Shown: positions 18,733 through 27,059 of the stretch, in pieces
How positions within the stretch are numbered: position 1 is the stretch's first letter
How the letters are laid out: every line of letters starts with the position of its first letter
Assembly: GCA_027627705.1 (NCBI GenBank)
Contig: CP091242.1
Span: 2,468,677 to 2,532,676 of the forward strand
Source of the DNA: Hyphomonadaceae bacterium BL14
GTDB taxonomy: Bacteria > Pseudomonadota > Alphaproteobacteria > Caulobacterales > Maricaulaceae
Reading direction: 5' to 3'
DNA: 64,000 bases
Program-made: the position numbers and the translations under genes
Notes under the pieces: model-generated
What the model was told of the DNA's origin: nothing
What the model saw: only the letters and a program-made list of their open reading frames with translations
Databases searched by the model: none

Positions 18733-19680
18733 TCAGTCCTGCCGGTGTTCGGCGGCCCAGATCAGCACGGTCAGCCCGCCCTTGATGCCTTCCGGCTCGA
18801 GGGTGACAAGCTGTTTGAGGTCAAGGCCCGCGCCGGTCAGCCAGCCGGTGACCTGGGCGGGGGGGAAGCCGAGATGGCGGTGATGATGCTCCACGCGCAA
18901 GGCTTCGTGCCGGTGCTCGGCGAAGTCCACGATCAGCAAGACACCGCCGGGTGCCAGCACGCGCGCGCATTCGCGCACCGCCTCGCGCGGGTCAGACAGA
19001 TAGTGCAGCACCTGGTGCACGGTGACCAGGTCGGCAGCGCCATCTTCCACCGGCAGAGCCGAGGCGTCCGCCTGGCGCACGAAGCGCGTGCTCAGCCCGG
19101 CCTCTGACAACTTGGCGCGCGCAACCGACAGCATTTCGCGCGACAGATCCACGCCCATGCCTTCATCGGCCTGGGCACTGAACAGCTCCAGCATCCGCCC
19201 GGTGCCCGTGCCCACATCCACATGGCTTTTGAAGCGCCGGCCGGTCACCAGGCGCACCAGTTCATTTTCCACCGCCGCTTCGGAGAAATGCATGGAGCGG
19301 ATCTGCGCCCATTGCGCCGCGGCGGCCTCGAAAAAGCGTTCGGCGCTCTGGGCGCGCAGGCGTTTCAGCTCGCTCAGGCGCTGGCGGTCACGCTGTACCT
19401 GGGGGTATTCAGGATCGGTGAAGTCCTCGATCAGCGCTGCCAGCCTCGAGACCGGTCCGGTGCGCACCAGCCGGTAGAATACCCAGCCGCCTTCGGGGAA
19501 GCGCTCGCACAAACCGGCGTCTGCCAGGAGCTTCAAGTGACGCGACACGCGCGGCTGGCTCTGGCCGAGCACCTGGATGATTTCGCTCACCGTCATTTCG
19601 CCCTGGGACAGCAGCGACACGATGCGCAGGCGCGAGGGCTCGGCAAGCGCCTTCAGTTTCGCCAGCAGATCGGTCTGCAT
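18733..19680 (-). CDS. ArsR-family regulator fused to SAM-dependent methyltransferase
   Basis: From ATG 19680, residues 1-90 are a winged-helix ArsR domain (LKALAEPSRLRIVSLLSQGEM, then QVLGQSQPRVSRHLKLLADAGL as the recognition helix) without the Cys pair of metal sensors. Residues about 140-310 are a class I methyltransferase with HVDVGTGTGRMLELFS (SAM motif I), MGVDLSREML, and GAADLVTVHQVLHYLSDPREAV. 315 aa. In many alphaproteobacteria this fusion sits beside metF and is thought to sense SAM; here its neighbours are pgi and the photolyase-like gene. The methyl acceptor is unknown. Confidence 0.9.
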   Translation of the reverse strand: MQTDLLAKLKALAEPSRLRIVSLLSQGEMTVSEIIQVLGQSQPRVSRHLKLLADAGLCERFPEGGWVFYRLVRTGPVSRLAALIEDFTDPEYPQVQRDRQRLSELKRLRAQSAERFFEAAAAQWAQIRSMHFSEAAVENELVRLVTGRRFKSHVDVGTGTGRMLELFSAQADEGMGVDLSREMLSVARAKLSEAGLSTRFVRQADASALPVEDGAADLVTVHQVLHYLSDPREAVRECARVLAPGGVLLIVDFAEHRHEALRVEHHHRHLGFPPAQVTGWLTGAGLDLKQLVTLEPEGIKGGLTVLIWAAEHRQD

Positions 19681-19781
19681 CCCGTCACCTCGCTTCACGC
19701 CGGACCGATGCGCGAGCATGGCCAGACGATGATGGCTTAGCGGGGCTGGTGCGATTTGTCATCCGGACGCGGGTGTGCGCC

Positions 19782-21035
19782 TCAGATCAGATCCAGTGAT
19801 CCGAGCACGCCGGGGATGGCCTGCTTCAGCTTGAAAAAGCCTTTTTGCGCATGGGTGAAGAAGCCCCGGTCCCAGTCCCGGCGCAGTTCGCCCAGCGTCA
19901 GGCCGGCGGACTTGAACGTGGGCATGGCCGAATCCAGGGCGTCACGCGCCGGGCCCTGACAGGGGCGCTGGGTCAGGATCTGGCGGGCACCGGCCTGCTT
20001 GGCGAGGGCGATGACGTCGGCCATGGACGCGGCCTCGTGAACCGGGCAGCCCAAGGTCTGCGCCGTGCGCTGGCGCGCATCTTCGAAGGCGGCGCAGGTG
20101 AAGGCGTTTGCCGCGGCACCAGTCGCGAGCGGGCTGAGCGCGGCGGACGTATCCAGCGTCACCGCGCCGGCAATATCCATCCCCGCCAGGCCCCAGCTTT
20201 CCGGGTGCAGGTCGTCGGCCGTCAGCAGCAGGAAGCCCGGCGCAGTCCGGTCCAGGCGCGCCGCCGGTGCCAGCGGTACCGGCGCGGGATGACCCGGATC
20301 GTCCGCCAGCGGCGGTGCCTCAGGTGCCAGATCGCCGGCGCGCGGCTGGAAGCGGCCGCCTGTGAACCGCGCGATATTGTCAGCGCGCGCCAGATAGGTC
20401 TTGCCCGGCGTATGCAAGCCCCCCACCCAGCGCCAGCTCAGCGTGTTGGACGCGGGGTCGGCGTCGATGAGATGGCGCAGGAACCAGTCCGCCCCCAGAC
20501 GCCAGGGCAGGCCCAGCGTGTAGATCCAGATCGAGGCCGCCCACATGCGCGCATGATTATGCAGATAGCCGAACGCATCCAGCTCGCCCGCCCAGGCGTC
20601 GAAGCAGTCCAGTCCCGTGCGTCCCTCCATAGCGGCGGTGTAGCGGGCCGCCAGCGCGCGATCACGTTCCAGCGCGTCGAGATCACGCGCCAGCCCGGTG
20701 CGGTAATCGGCCCAGACCGAGGGCCGCATCTCCAGCCAGCCTTTCCAGTAAGTGCGCCAGCAGACCTCCTGGACGAACTTTTCCGCGCCCTGAAGCCCGT
20801 GGGCCTCTATCGCGGCGCGGGCCAGCTCGTCCTCGCCGATCATCCGCCGGCGTATATGGGCGCTAAGGCCCGAGATATTGGACCGGTCATCCGGCCCCCG
20901 GTCCTCATTGCGGTGCGCGCCATACACCCGGCCCATGGACGGCGTGAATGCCGCAAGCCGGGCGAGCCCGGCGGCACGCGTCGGGCCGGGCAGGGCGGCG
21001 CTGAGGGCACCGGAAAACAGATCGGTCTGGCTCAT
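19782..21035 (-). CDS. Photolyase/cryptochrome-like flavoprotein with apparently permuted domain order
   Basis: From ATG 21035, 417 aa. Residues about 25-235 match the C-terminal FAD-binding domain of photolyases: DRSNISGLSAHIR (phosphate loop), FVQEVCWRTYW, FGYLHNHARMWAASIW, and LIDADPASNTLSWRWVGGL (adenine/FAD region). The antenna-type alpha/beta domain normally in front is absent. Residues about 266-412 instead look like that domain: FLLLTADDLHPES (first strand), then VIALAKQAGARQILTQRPCQGPARDAL and FFTHAQKGFFKLKQAIP. These line up with the family pattern of name-the-strand, RDxxV and TxxGxxYKVFTPF. 28 bp after the aldo/keto reductase. DNA-repair or photoreceptor function is open. Confidence 0.8.
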   Translation of the reverse strand: MSQTDLFSGALSAALPGPTRAAGLARLAAFTPSMGRVYGAHRNEDRGPDDRSNISGLSAHIRRRMIGEDELARAAIEAHGLQGAEKFVQEVCWRTYWKGWLEMRPSVWADYRTGLARDLDALERDRALAARYTAAMEGRTGLDCFDAWAGELDAFGYLHNHARMWAASIWIYTLGLPWRLGADWFLRHLIDADPASNTLSWRWVGGLHTPGKTYLARADNIARFTGGRFQPRAGDLAPEAPPLADDPGHPAPVPLAPAARLDRTAPGFLLLTADDLHPESWGLAGMDIAGAVTLDTSAALSPLATGAAANAFTCAAFEDARQRTAQTLGCPVHEAASMADVIALAKQAGARQILTQRPCQGPARDALDSAMPTFKSAGLTLGELRRDWDRGFFTHAQKGFFKLKQAIPGVLGSLDLI

Positions 21036-21063
21036 GGGCGCAGCATTTAGCGCGCCCCCGGCG

Positions 21064-21864
21064 TCAGCCCAGCCCGGCGGCGTCGAGATGGGCGTCGAGA
21101 TGGGCGCGCCGCGTGGTGTTGACCAGCACGCTGTCCACATCGCTGCGCGCCAGCGCCGCAAGGACGCCCGCCGCCGGATGCACCCGTCCCCGTCCGCCTG
21201 TGGCCGGACGCAGACTGCGCGCCAGCGCATAGAGATCGGCCGGACGGCGCGGGACGCGCCGCGCCGGGCGCGCATCGCCTGCCGTCTGAATGGCGATCAC
21301 CGCCATGCCGCGGGCGCGGGCGGCGGCCAGGCGCGCGTCTTCGCGGGCCCCGATGAAAGGGTGGACAGGGGCCATCATCAGATCAAACCGCCCTGTGGCG
21401 ATGGCGGCGTCCAGCTCCGGCCCCAGCCCGGTCACGCCCAGCCGCCCAAACGCGCCTGACGATTTCAGCGCCGCCAGCCGGGCGAACAACGCATCTGTCA
21501 GCTCGGACGGGTCGGGTCCGTGCAGGAACAGCGCGTCCACCCCCTCCACGTCCAGCCGGGACAGGCTGGCGCGCAGGCTGGTTTCGATGGCTGCGGGCGA
21601 GAAATCGCGGCTGCGCCGGGCCACACCGCTGCTGGCAATCCCCGCCTTTGTGCAGACGAAAACATGATCGCGCGGCAGCTCCCGCAACGCCCGGCCCAGC
21701 CGCCGCTCCGCCTCGCCCGCGCCATAGGCGGGCGCGGTGTCGAACACCCGCACCCCGCCCTCGAACGCATGCCGGATCAGGCCCAGCGTGGCGTGGGCGG
21801 GAACCAGCGGCGTGCCATGGGCGCCCGAGACGCCGAAGCCGAGACGGGAGAGACCTTCAATCAT
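21064..21864 (-). CDS. Aldo/keto reductase
   Basis: NAD(P)H-dependent reductase of the AKR superfamily. From ATG 21864 (MIEGLSRLGFGVSGAHG) the tetrad is visible: Asp 42 and Tyr 47 in FDTAPAYG, Lys 73 in CTKAG, and His 115 in FLHGPDPS. 266 aa, shorter than the usual 310-340, and the C-terminal cofactor loop is compact. The upstream extension of the frame overlaps the divergent GH108 gene and was dropped. Substrate unknown. It may be co-transcribed with the photolyase-like gene. Confidence 0.88.
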   Translation of the reverse strand: MIEGLSRLGFGVSGAHGTPLVPAHATLGLIRHAFEGGVRVFDTAPAYGAGEAERRLGRALRELPRDHVFVCTKAGIASSGVARRSRDFSPAAIETSLRASLSRLDVEGVDALFLHGPDPSELTDALFARLAALKSSGAFGRLGVTGLGPELDAAIATGRFDLMMAPVHPFIGAREDARLAAARARGMAVIAIQTAGDARPARRVPRRPADLYALARSLRPATGGRGRVHPAAGVLAALARSDVDSVLVNTTRRAHLDAHLDAAGLG

Positions 21865-22008
21865 GGGCGCGAGCTTTACTGGCTTTGCGCGCCGACGGGA
21901 ATGCATTTCGCCATTCCATGGGCGCACCGTCCGCCCTGCTATCCCGTCGTTATCAGACAACGGAGCGATGGCCCCATGCTCTGTCGCGTTCAATTCAGGG
22001 AGACCGGC

Positions 22009-22521
22009 ATGGACAGGTTCGAGACGGCGCTGGCGCACGTGTTTCACTGGGAGGGGGGATTTTCCGATCACCCGGCTGATCCCGGCGGTGCCACGAATTT
22101 CGGCATCACCCAAGGCACGCTCGCGGCCTGGCGCAGCGCGCCGGTGAGCCGCGAGGATGTACGCGCCCTGACCCGGCAGGAGGCCGGCGCTATCTATCGC
22201 GCGCGCTACTGGGATGCGTGCCGCTGCGATGATCTGCCGGCGGGCGTGGATGCGATGGTCTTTGACGCCGCGGTCAATCACGGCCCCCGCCAGGCTGCGC
22301 TCTTCCTCCAAAGGGCGCTCGGCGTTGCCGATGACGGCGTGATCGGCCCGCAGACGCTGGCCGCCGCCGCGCGCCTCAAACCCGCCGATACGATCTGCGA
22401 GATCGCGGCGCGGCGCATGGTGTTCTATGCCCGCCTCAACACATTCCCGACTTTCGGCCTGGGATGGGCGCGGCGGCTCATGAGTACAGTGATGGAGACG
22501 GGGGCGCTGGCGGCGGGGTGA
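22009..22521 (+). CDS. GH108-type muramidase, solitary
   Basis: Peptidoglycan hydrolase of glycoside hydrolase family 108, usual in phage endolysins and some secretion activators. Residues 11-18 VFHWEGGF hold the family EGG motif with catalytic Glu 15; TNFGITQGTL follows. The C-terminal part is peptidoglycan-binding (PF09374 type): YWDACRCDDLPAGVDAMVFD, AVNHGPRQAALFLQRALG and DGVIGPQTLAA. 170 aa. ATG 22009 has AGGGAG seven bases upstream. No signal peptide, holin or other phage gene nearby. Confidence 0.88.
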   Translation: MDRFETALAHVFHWEGGFSDHPADPGGATNFGITQGTLAAWRSAPVSREDVRALTRQEAGAIYRARYWDACRCDDLPAGVDAMVFDAAVNHGPRQAALFLQRALGVADDGVIGPQTLAAAARLKPADTICEIAARRMVFYARLNTFPTFGLGWARRLMSTVMETGALAAG

Positions 22522-22560
22522 GGGCGTGCAGCTTGCCGGGGCCGGGCGGCCCTGATACAC

Positions 22561-22588
22561 GGGCGCGGCTCTAGACAAACCCGCGCCC
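22561..22588 (+). other. Inverted repeat upstream of efp
   Basis: GGGCGCGG (22561-22568) and CCGCGCCC (22581-22588) form an 8-bp perfect stem with a 12-nt loop containing CTAGA. It sits 40 bp after the GH108 stop and 40 bp before efp, with no T run. It may be a weak terminator or part of the efp leader. Confidence 0.35.
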
Positions 22589-22628
22589 GGTCCGTCCGGA
22601 CGCGCCGCATCCCAGGATCGCGCCTTCC

Positions 22629-23195
22629 ATGAAAATCAACGGCAATGAAATCAAGCCCGGCATGGTGATCAAGCACCAGGAGACGCTGTGGACGGCGGTC
22701 AAGGCCGATCACGTGAAGCCCGGCAAGGGCGGTGCCTTCGCCCAGGTGGAGCTGAAGAACATTCTCGACGGGCGCAAGCTCAATGAGCGCTTCCGCTCGG
22801 CCGACAAGGTGGAGCGCGTGCGCCTGGAGCAGCGCGATTATCAGTATCTCTATCCCGAGGGCGAGATGCTGGTGTTCATGAACACCGAAACCTACGAGCA
22901 GATCTCCCTGCACATCGATTTCGTCAGCGAGGAGCGCGCCGCCTTCCTGTCCGACGGCATGAAGGTGATGGTCGAGCTCTACGAGGACAAGCCCATCGGC
23001 ATCACCCTGCCCAATCATGTGGAGTTGGAAGTGGTCGAGACCGAGCCGGTGGTGAAGGGCCAGACGGCGGCCAATTCCTACAAGCCGGCTGTGCTGTCGG
23101 GCGGTGTCAAATCCGCCGTGCCGCCCTTTGTCGGCGTGGGCGAGAAGATCGTCGTGTCCACCGAAGACGGCACCTACGTGCGCCGGGCCGACTAG
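22629..23195 (+). CDS. efp: Translation elongation factor P
   Basis: Relieves ribosome stalling at polyproline, relevant here because several window proteins (TolA, S16 tail) are Pro rich. [20 protein letters not shown] leads into the KOW-like domain with the tip lysine K33 in VKPGKGGAF (equivalent to the modified K34 of E. coli), then two OB domains and the C-terminal signature [18 protein letters not shown]. 188 aa, full length. Four bases before the inositol-phosphatase gene. Confidence 0.97.
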   Translation: MKINGNEIKPGMVIKHQETLWTAVKADHVKPGKGGAFAQVELKNILDGRKLNERFRSADKVERVRLEQRDYQYLYPEGEMLVFMNTETYEQISLHIDFVSEERAAFLSDGMKVMVELYEDKPIGITLPNHVELEVVETEPVVKGQTAANSYKPAVLSGGVKSAVPPFVGVGEKIVVSTEDGTYVRRAD

Positions 23196-23199
23196 GCCC

Positions 23200-23997
23200 A
23201 TGGGAAATGTCTCCGCCCTGATGCAGGTGATGACCGGCGCGGTCCGCAAGGCCGGCCGCAAGCTGGTGCGCGACTTCAACGAGGTCGAGCATTTGCAGGT
23301 CTCGCGCAAGGGCCCGGCCGATTTCGTCACCGCCGCCGATCTCAAATCGGAAGAAATCCTGTTCGCCGAGCTGTCGCGCGGGCGTCCGGGCTATGGCTTC
23401 CTGATGGAGGAGCGCGGCGCGGTGGACGGCACCGACCGCTCCCACCGCTGGATTGTCGATCCGCTGGACGGCACCACGAACTTCACCCACGCCCAGCCCC
23501 ATTTCGCCATCTCCGTGGCGCTGGAGCGCGAGGGCGAGCTGATCGCGGGCGTGATCTATAACCCGGCCACCGACGATCTGTTCCACGCCGAAAAGGGCCG
23601 CGGCGCCTATGTCAATGACCGCCGCCTGCGCGTCGCCGAGCGCCGCCATTTCCAGGACTGCGTCATCGCCACCGGCCTGCCCTTCTTCGGCAAGACCGGC
23701 CATGCCCGCGCCCTGAAGGAACTCCACGCCATCATGCCCATGTGCGCCGGCATCCGCCGCTATGGCGCCGCCTCGCTGGATCTGGCCTGGACCGCCGCGG
23801 GCCGCTTCGACGGCTTCTGGGAGCGCGGGCTGAAGCCCTGGGACATCGCAGCCGGTATCGTCATGATGCGCGAAGCGGGCGGCTTCGCCGGCGCTATCGA
23901 GGAAACCGGCGACGTGCTGGAAACCGGCGACATCGCCGCGGGCAATGAATACGTCCTGGCCGAGCTGCGCGAGCGCCTGAAGAAGGTGGCGGGGTAG
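23200..23997 (+). CDS. suhB: Inositol monophosphatase family protein (SuhB-like)
   Basis: Mg2+-dependent phosphatase. Metal and active-site motifs: MEERG (about 66-70), WIVDPLDGTTNFTH (about 85-98) and the C-terminal GLKPWDIAAGIVMMREAGG. 265 aa. ATG 23200 was chosen because it begins right after the efp stop and gives the normal N-terminus. Family members act on myo-inositol phosphate, and E. coli SuhB also takes part in rRNA antitermination; which applies here cannot be told. efp-suhB order is found in other alphaproteobacteria. Confidence 0.92.
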   Translation: MGNVSALMQVMTGAVRKAGRKLVRDFNEVEHLQVSRKGPADFVTAADLKSEEILFAELSRGRPGYGFLMEERGAVDGTDRSHRWIVDPLDGTTNFTHAQPHFAISVALEREGELIAGVIYNPATDDLFHAEKGRGAYVNDRRLRVAERRHFQDCVIATGLPFFGKTGHARALKELHAIMPMCAGIRRYGAASLDLAWTAAGRFDGFWERGLKPWDIAAGIVMMREAGGFAGAIEETGDVLETGDIAAGNEYVLAELRERLKKVAG

Positions 23998-24029
23998 GGG
24001 GTGGAATCCCCTCACCCTTGACTCTCCCG

Positions 24030-24160
24030 CCGTCTCCCCCTATCCCCCGCGGGTTCTCTGAAGCGACCGGCTTACCGCTCGTCATCACCGGCACACGGAG
24101 CCCGCGAAAGCGCGGGACACCCTCCTGGAGGCCGGCGAGACACCCAGGCTCGACGCGTTG
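24030..24160. repeat. Possible intergenic palindromic element before ffh
   Basis: The 240-bp gap 23998-24237 has no gene. It contains CCCGCG-aaag-CGCGGG (24101-24116) flanked by GC-rich direct and inverted words (CACCGGCACACGGAG, CTCCTGGAGGCC), in the style of a REP element. No second copy is present in the window, so the call is tentative. The ffh promoter should also lie here. Confidence 0.35.
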
Positions 24161-24237
24161 CGTCCAGCGGGGTTGTTGCGGCGTGTGCGCTTGCCGGCGC
24201 GGCTTCAGGGACATGAGCGGCTATTGAAGGGCTTTGA

Positions 24238-25761
24238 ATGTTCGACACGTTGACCGACCGCCTGTCCGGCGTCTTCGACCAGCTCACGGGGCGCGGCGCG
24301 CTCTCTGAGAAGGACGTGGACGCGGCCCTGCGCGAGATCCGTGTGGCGCTGCTGGAGGCCGATGTGGCCCTGCCGGCGGTGAAGGACTTCATGAGCCGGG
24401 TGCGCGCCGAGGCGGTGGGCGAGCGCGTCATCCGCGCTGTGGCCCCCGGCCAGCAGGTCATCAAGATCGTCCATGACGAGCTGGTGGTGCTGCTGGGCGG
24501 CGAGGGCGAGCCTGAGGGCCTGTCGCTGGGCGGCGAGCCGCCAGTGGCGATCCTGATGGCGGGCCTTCAGGGCTCCGGCAAGACCACCACCACGGCCAAG
24601 CTCGCTTTGCGCCTGACCAGCCGCGAGAAGAAAAAGGTTCTGGTCGCCTCGCTGGATACGCGCCGTCCGGCGGCGATGGAGCAGCTCGCCCAGATGGCCG
24701 AAAAAGCAGGCGTCGCCTGCCTGCCCATCGTCAAGGGACAGTCGGCCACCGAGATCGCCAAGCGCGCCATGAGCGCGGCGCGCCTGCAGGGCTTTGACGT
24801 GGTGATCCTGGACACGGCCGGGCGCACCTCCATCGATGAAGAGATGATGGCCGAGGCCGCGCGCATCGCCGACATCGCCCGCCCACGCGAGACGCTGCTG
24901 GTGGCCGACGCCCTGACCGGTCAGGACGCGGTGGAGACGGCGCGCCGCTTTCACGAGCGCCTGCCGCTGACGGGTCTCGTCCTGACGCGGATGGATGGCG
25001 ACGGGCGCGGCGGCGCGGCCCTGTCCATGCGCTGGGTCACCGGCCTGCCGATCAAGTTTTTGGGCGTCTCGGAAAAGGTGGACGGGCTCGACGCGTTTGA
25101 CGCGCGCCGTCTGGCCGGGCGGATTCTGGGGCGCGGCGACATCGTCTCGCTGGTGGAGAAAGCCGCCGCCGAGGTGGATCAGGACCAGGCCGAGCGCCTC
25201 GCGCGCAAAATGGCCAAGGGCAAGTTCGATCTGGAGGATTTCCGCCAGCAACTGGCCCAGCTCAAGAAAATGGGCGGGCTCGCCTCGATCATGGGCATGA
25301 TGCCCGGCATGAACAAGGCAGCCAAGGCGCAGGTCGCGGCGTCTGGCTTTGACGACAAGGCGATCTCGCGCCAGGAGGCGATCATCCTGTCGATGACGCC
25401 CGAAGAGCGCGCCAAGCCGGACATCCTCAAGGCCAGCCGCAAGCGCCGCATCGCCAAGGGTGCCGGTGTGGAGGTGCCCGAGGTCAACAAGCTGATCAAG
25501 ATGCACCGCCAGATGGCGGACATGATGAAGAAGGCCGGCAAGGGCAAAGGCCTGCCCGGCATGCCCGGCGGCGGCAAAATGCCCCCCGGCATGAGTGGCG
25601 CGGGTCTCGACGCCGCCGCCGCCGATCTTCTCAAGGGACGCGCGCCTTCGGGCGCGGGTGGACTGCCAGGCCTGCCGGGCGCTGGCGGACCGTCTCAGCC
25701 GCCGGCTTCCGGCGGTTTTCCGGGTCTGCCCGGCCTGCCCGGCGGCAAAACCAAACGCTGA
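24238..25761 (+). CDS. ffh: Signal recognition particle protein Ffh (SRP54)
   Basis: GTPase that delivers nascent membrane proteins to FtsY/SecYEG. N domain (MFDTLTDRLSGVFDQLTGRGALSEKDV), G domain with GLQGSGKTTT (G1), DTRRPAAMEQL, DTAGR (G3), LTRMDGDGRGGAALS (G4 region), and GVSEKVDGLDAFD. Met-rich M domain (about 300-430: LKKMGGLASIMGMMPGM, SRKRRIAKGAGVEVPEVN). 507 aa because of a Gly/Pro/Met-rich C-terminal tail. Starts the ffh-rpsP-rimM group. The 4.5S RNA partner is not in the window. Confidence 0.98.
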   Translation: MFDTLTDRLSGVFDQLTGRGALSEKDVDAALREIRVALLEADVALPAVKDFMSRVRAEAVGERVIRAVAPGQQVIKIVHDELVVLLGGEGEPEGLSLGGEPPVAILMAGLQGSGKTTTTAKLALRLTSREKKKVLVASLDTRRPAAMEQLAQMAEKAGVACLPIVKGQSATEIAKRAMSAARLQGFDVVILDTAGRTSIDEEMMAEAARIADIARPRETLLVADALTGQDAVETARRFHERLPLTGLVLTRMDGDGRGGAALSMRWVTGLPIKFLGVSEKVDGLDAFDARRLAGRILGRGDIVSLVEKAAAEVDQDQAERLARKMAKGKFDLEDFRQQLAQLKKMGGLASIMGMMPGMNKAAKAQVAASGFDDKAISRQEAIILSMTPEERAKPDILKASRKRRIAKGAGVEVPEVNKLIKMHRQMADMMKKAGKGKGLPGMPGGGKMPPGMSGAGLDAAAADLLKGRAPSGAGGLPGLPGAGGPSQPPASGGFPGLPGLPGGKTKR

Positions 25762-25791
25762 CATTCAACCAACCAAAGGACTTCGAATCTC

Positions 25792-26304
25792 ATGGCCGTT
25801 AAAATCCGTCTCGCCCGTGGCGGCGCCAAGAAGCGCCCCTATTACCGCATCGTCGTGGCTGACAGCCGCAATCCGCGCGATGGCCGCTTCATTGAAAAGA
25901 TCGGCACCTACAACCCGATGCTGCCCAAGGATCACGAGAACCGCGTGACCCTGGACACCGAGAAAGCCGCCGACTGGCTGAAAAAGGGTGCCCAGCCCAC
26001 CGACCGCGTCGCGCGCTTCCTCGCCGCCGCCGGCGTGATGGAATGGAAGCCGGGCCAGAACCTGAAAAAGGGCGAGCCGGGCGCCAATGCCAAGGAACGC
26101 GCCGCCGAGCGCGCCGAGAAGGAAGAAGCCCGCAAGACCGCCGCCGCCGAAGCCAAGGCCGCCGCTGAAGCCCCGGCTCCGGTGGAAGAGGCCCCGGTCG
26201 AGGAAGCCCCTGCTGAAGACGCCCCGGCCGAAGCCGCCGCAGAAGAGGCGCCCGCCGCTGACGCCCCGGCTGAAGAGACCCCGGCCGAAGACACCCAGGC
26301 CTGA
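25792..26304 (+). CDS. rpsP: 30S ribosomal protein S16 with long Ala/Glu/Pro tail
   Basis: Residues 1-80 are a standard S16: [42 protein letters not shown]. After [21 protein letters not shown], residues about 105-170 form a Lys/Glu then Ala/Glu/Pro tail with repeated EEAP and EDAP words. Alphaproteobacterial S16 is often extended, but this tail nearly doubles the protein and is strongly acidic. 170 aa. 30 bp after ffh. Confidence 0.97.
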   Translation: MAVKIRLARGGAKKRPYYRIVVADSRNPRDGRFIEKIGTYNPMLPKDHENRVTLDTEKAADWLKKGAQPTDRVARFLAAAGVMEWKPGQNLKKGEPGANAKERAAERAEKEEARKTAAAEAKAAAEAPAPVEEAPVEEAPAEDAPAEAAAEEAPAADAPAEETPAEDTQA

Positions 26305-26312
26305 TCATCGCA

Positions 26313-26340
26313 CCGGCCCTGCGCATCCGCGCGGGGCCGG
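26313..26340 (+). terminator. Strong hairpin between rpsP and rimM (attenuator-like)
   Basis: CCGGCCCTGCGC (26313-26324), loop ATCC, GCGCGGGGCCGG (26329-26340): a 12-bp stem with one G-U pair. No T run follows, so partial termination or mRNA end protection is more likely than full termination. Confidence 0.5.
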
Positions 26341-26359
26341 GCTGCGTTGAGCCTTGCTC

Positions 26360-26893
26360 ATGACAAAAAAGACCGCCGATCCGTCACCGGAGCTGATCGT
26401 CATTGCCGCCCTGGCCGGCGCCCACGGGGTGCGCGGCGAGGCGAAGATCAAGGCGTTCGGCGATCCGGCCCTGGTGTGCAGCTATGGTCCCTTCCTGGAT
26501 GCGTCGGGCAAGCCTGTGCTCACGCCCGTGAAGGCCAAGCCGGGCGCGGGCGGTTTCGTGATCGCTACGTTGCGTGAAACCCTCACCCGCGAACAGCTCA
26601 TGGCCATGAAGGGCACGCTGCTGCACGTGCCGCGCGCCGTGCTGCCGCCGCCGGAAGACGACGAGTATTACCACGCCGATCTGATCGGCCTGCAGGCCCG
26701 CGATGCCGGCGGCCAGCCCTTGGGCCGCGTGCGTGCGGTGCAGGATTTCGGCGCCGGCGACGTGCTGGAGATTGCCGGGCCGGGCGGCGTCGTCTACGCC
26801 CCCTTCACCCGCGAAGCCGTCCCCCACGTGGACCTGGCCGGCGGCTGGCTGACCTTGATCGTGCCCGAGACGCTGGACGGCGACGCGCCTTAG
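26360..26893 (+). CDS. rimM: Ribosome maturation factor RimM
   Basis: Assists 30S head assembly and binds S19. IVIAALAGAHGVRGEAKIKAF is the RimM N-terminal beta-barrel signature. The PRC-barrel part (EDDEYYHADLIGLQARDAGGQPLGRV, VVYAPFTREAVPHVDLAGGWL) follows. 177 aa. ATG 26360 is preferred over TTG 26354. The usual downstream partners trmD and rplS are missing; an intergenic repeat and an opposite-strand gene follow. Confidence 0.95.
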   Translation: MTKKTADPSPELIVIAALAGAHGVRGEAKIKAFGDPALVCSYGPFLDASGKPVLTPVKAKPGAGGFVIATLRETLTREQLMAMKGTLLHVPRAVLPPPEDDEYYHADLIGLQARDAGGQPLGRVRAVQDFGAGDVLEIAGPGGVVYAPFTREAVPHVDLAGGWLTLIVPETLDGDAP

Positions 26894-26916
26894 GGCTTGC
26901 AATCTCCGCCCCATGC

Positions 26917-27046
26917 TTTCCCGGCCGACCCCGGACTTGATCCGGGGGAGAGCCGGGACCCATCCACCAGAACGGGCCGCCGCTGCGGCGGTCGACACTG
27001 ACCGGGATGGATCCCGGATCGGCTTCGCCGTCCGGGACGGCAGTCT
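26917..27046. repeat. Palindromic intergenic repeat, family A, copy 1
   Basis: Imperfect long palindrome with arms around CCCGGCCGA...GCCGGGACCCATCCACC and GGGATGGATCCCGGA...CCGGGA. Lies between the convergent genes rimM and the amidohydrolase. Same family as copies at 29287, 30000 and 30154; this copy is the most divergent in its left arm. Confidence 0.8.
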
Positions 27047-27059
27047 CGGGGTTAACCCC

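Noticed and set aside
22009..22521. Prophage signature from the GH108 lysin
   Set aside because: No integrase, holin, capsid or attachment repeats; both neighbours are ordinary chromosomal genes.
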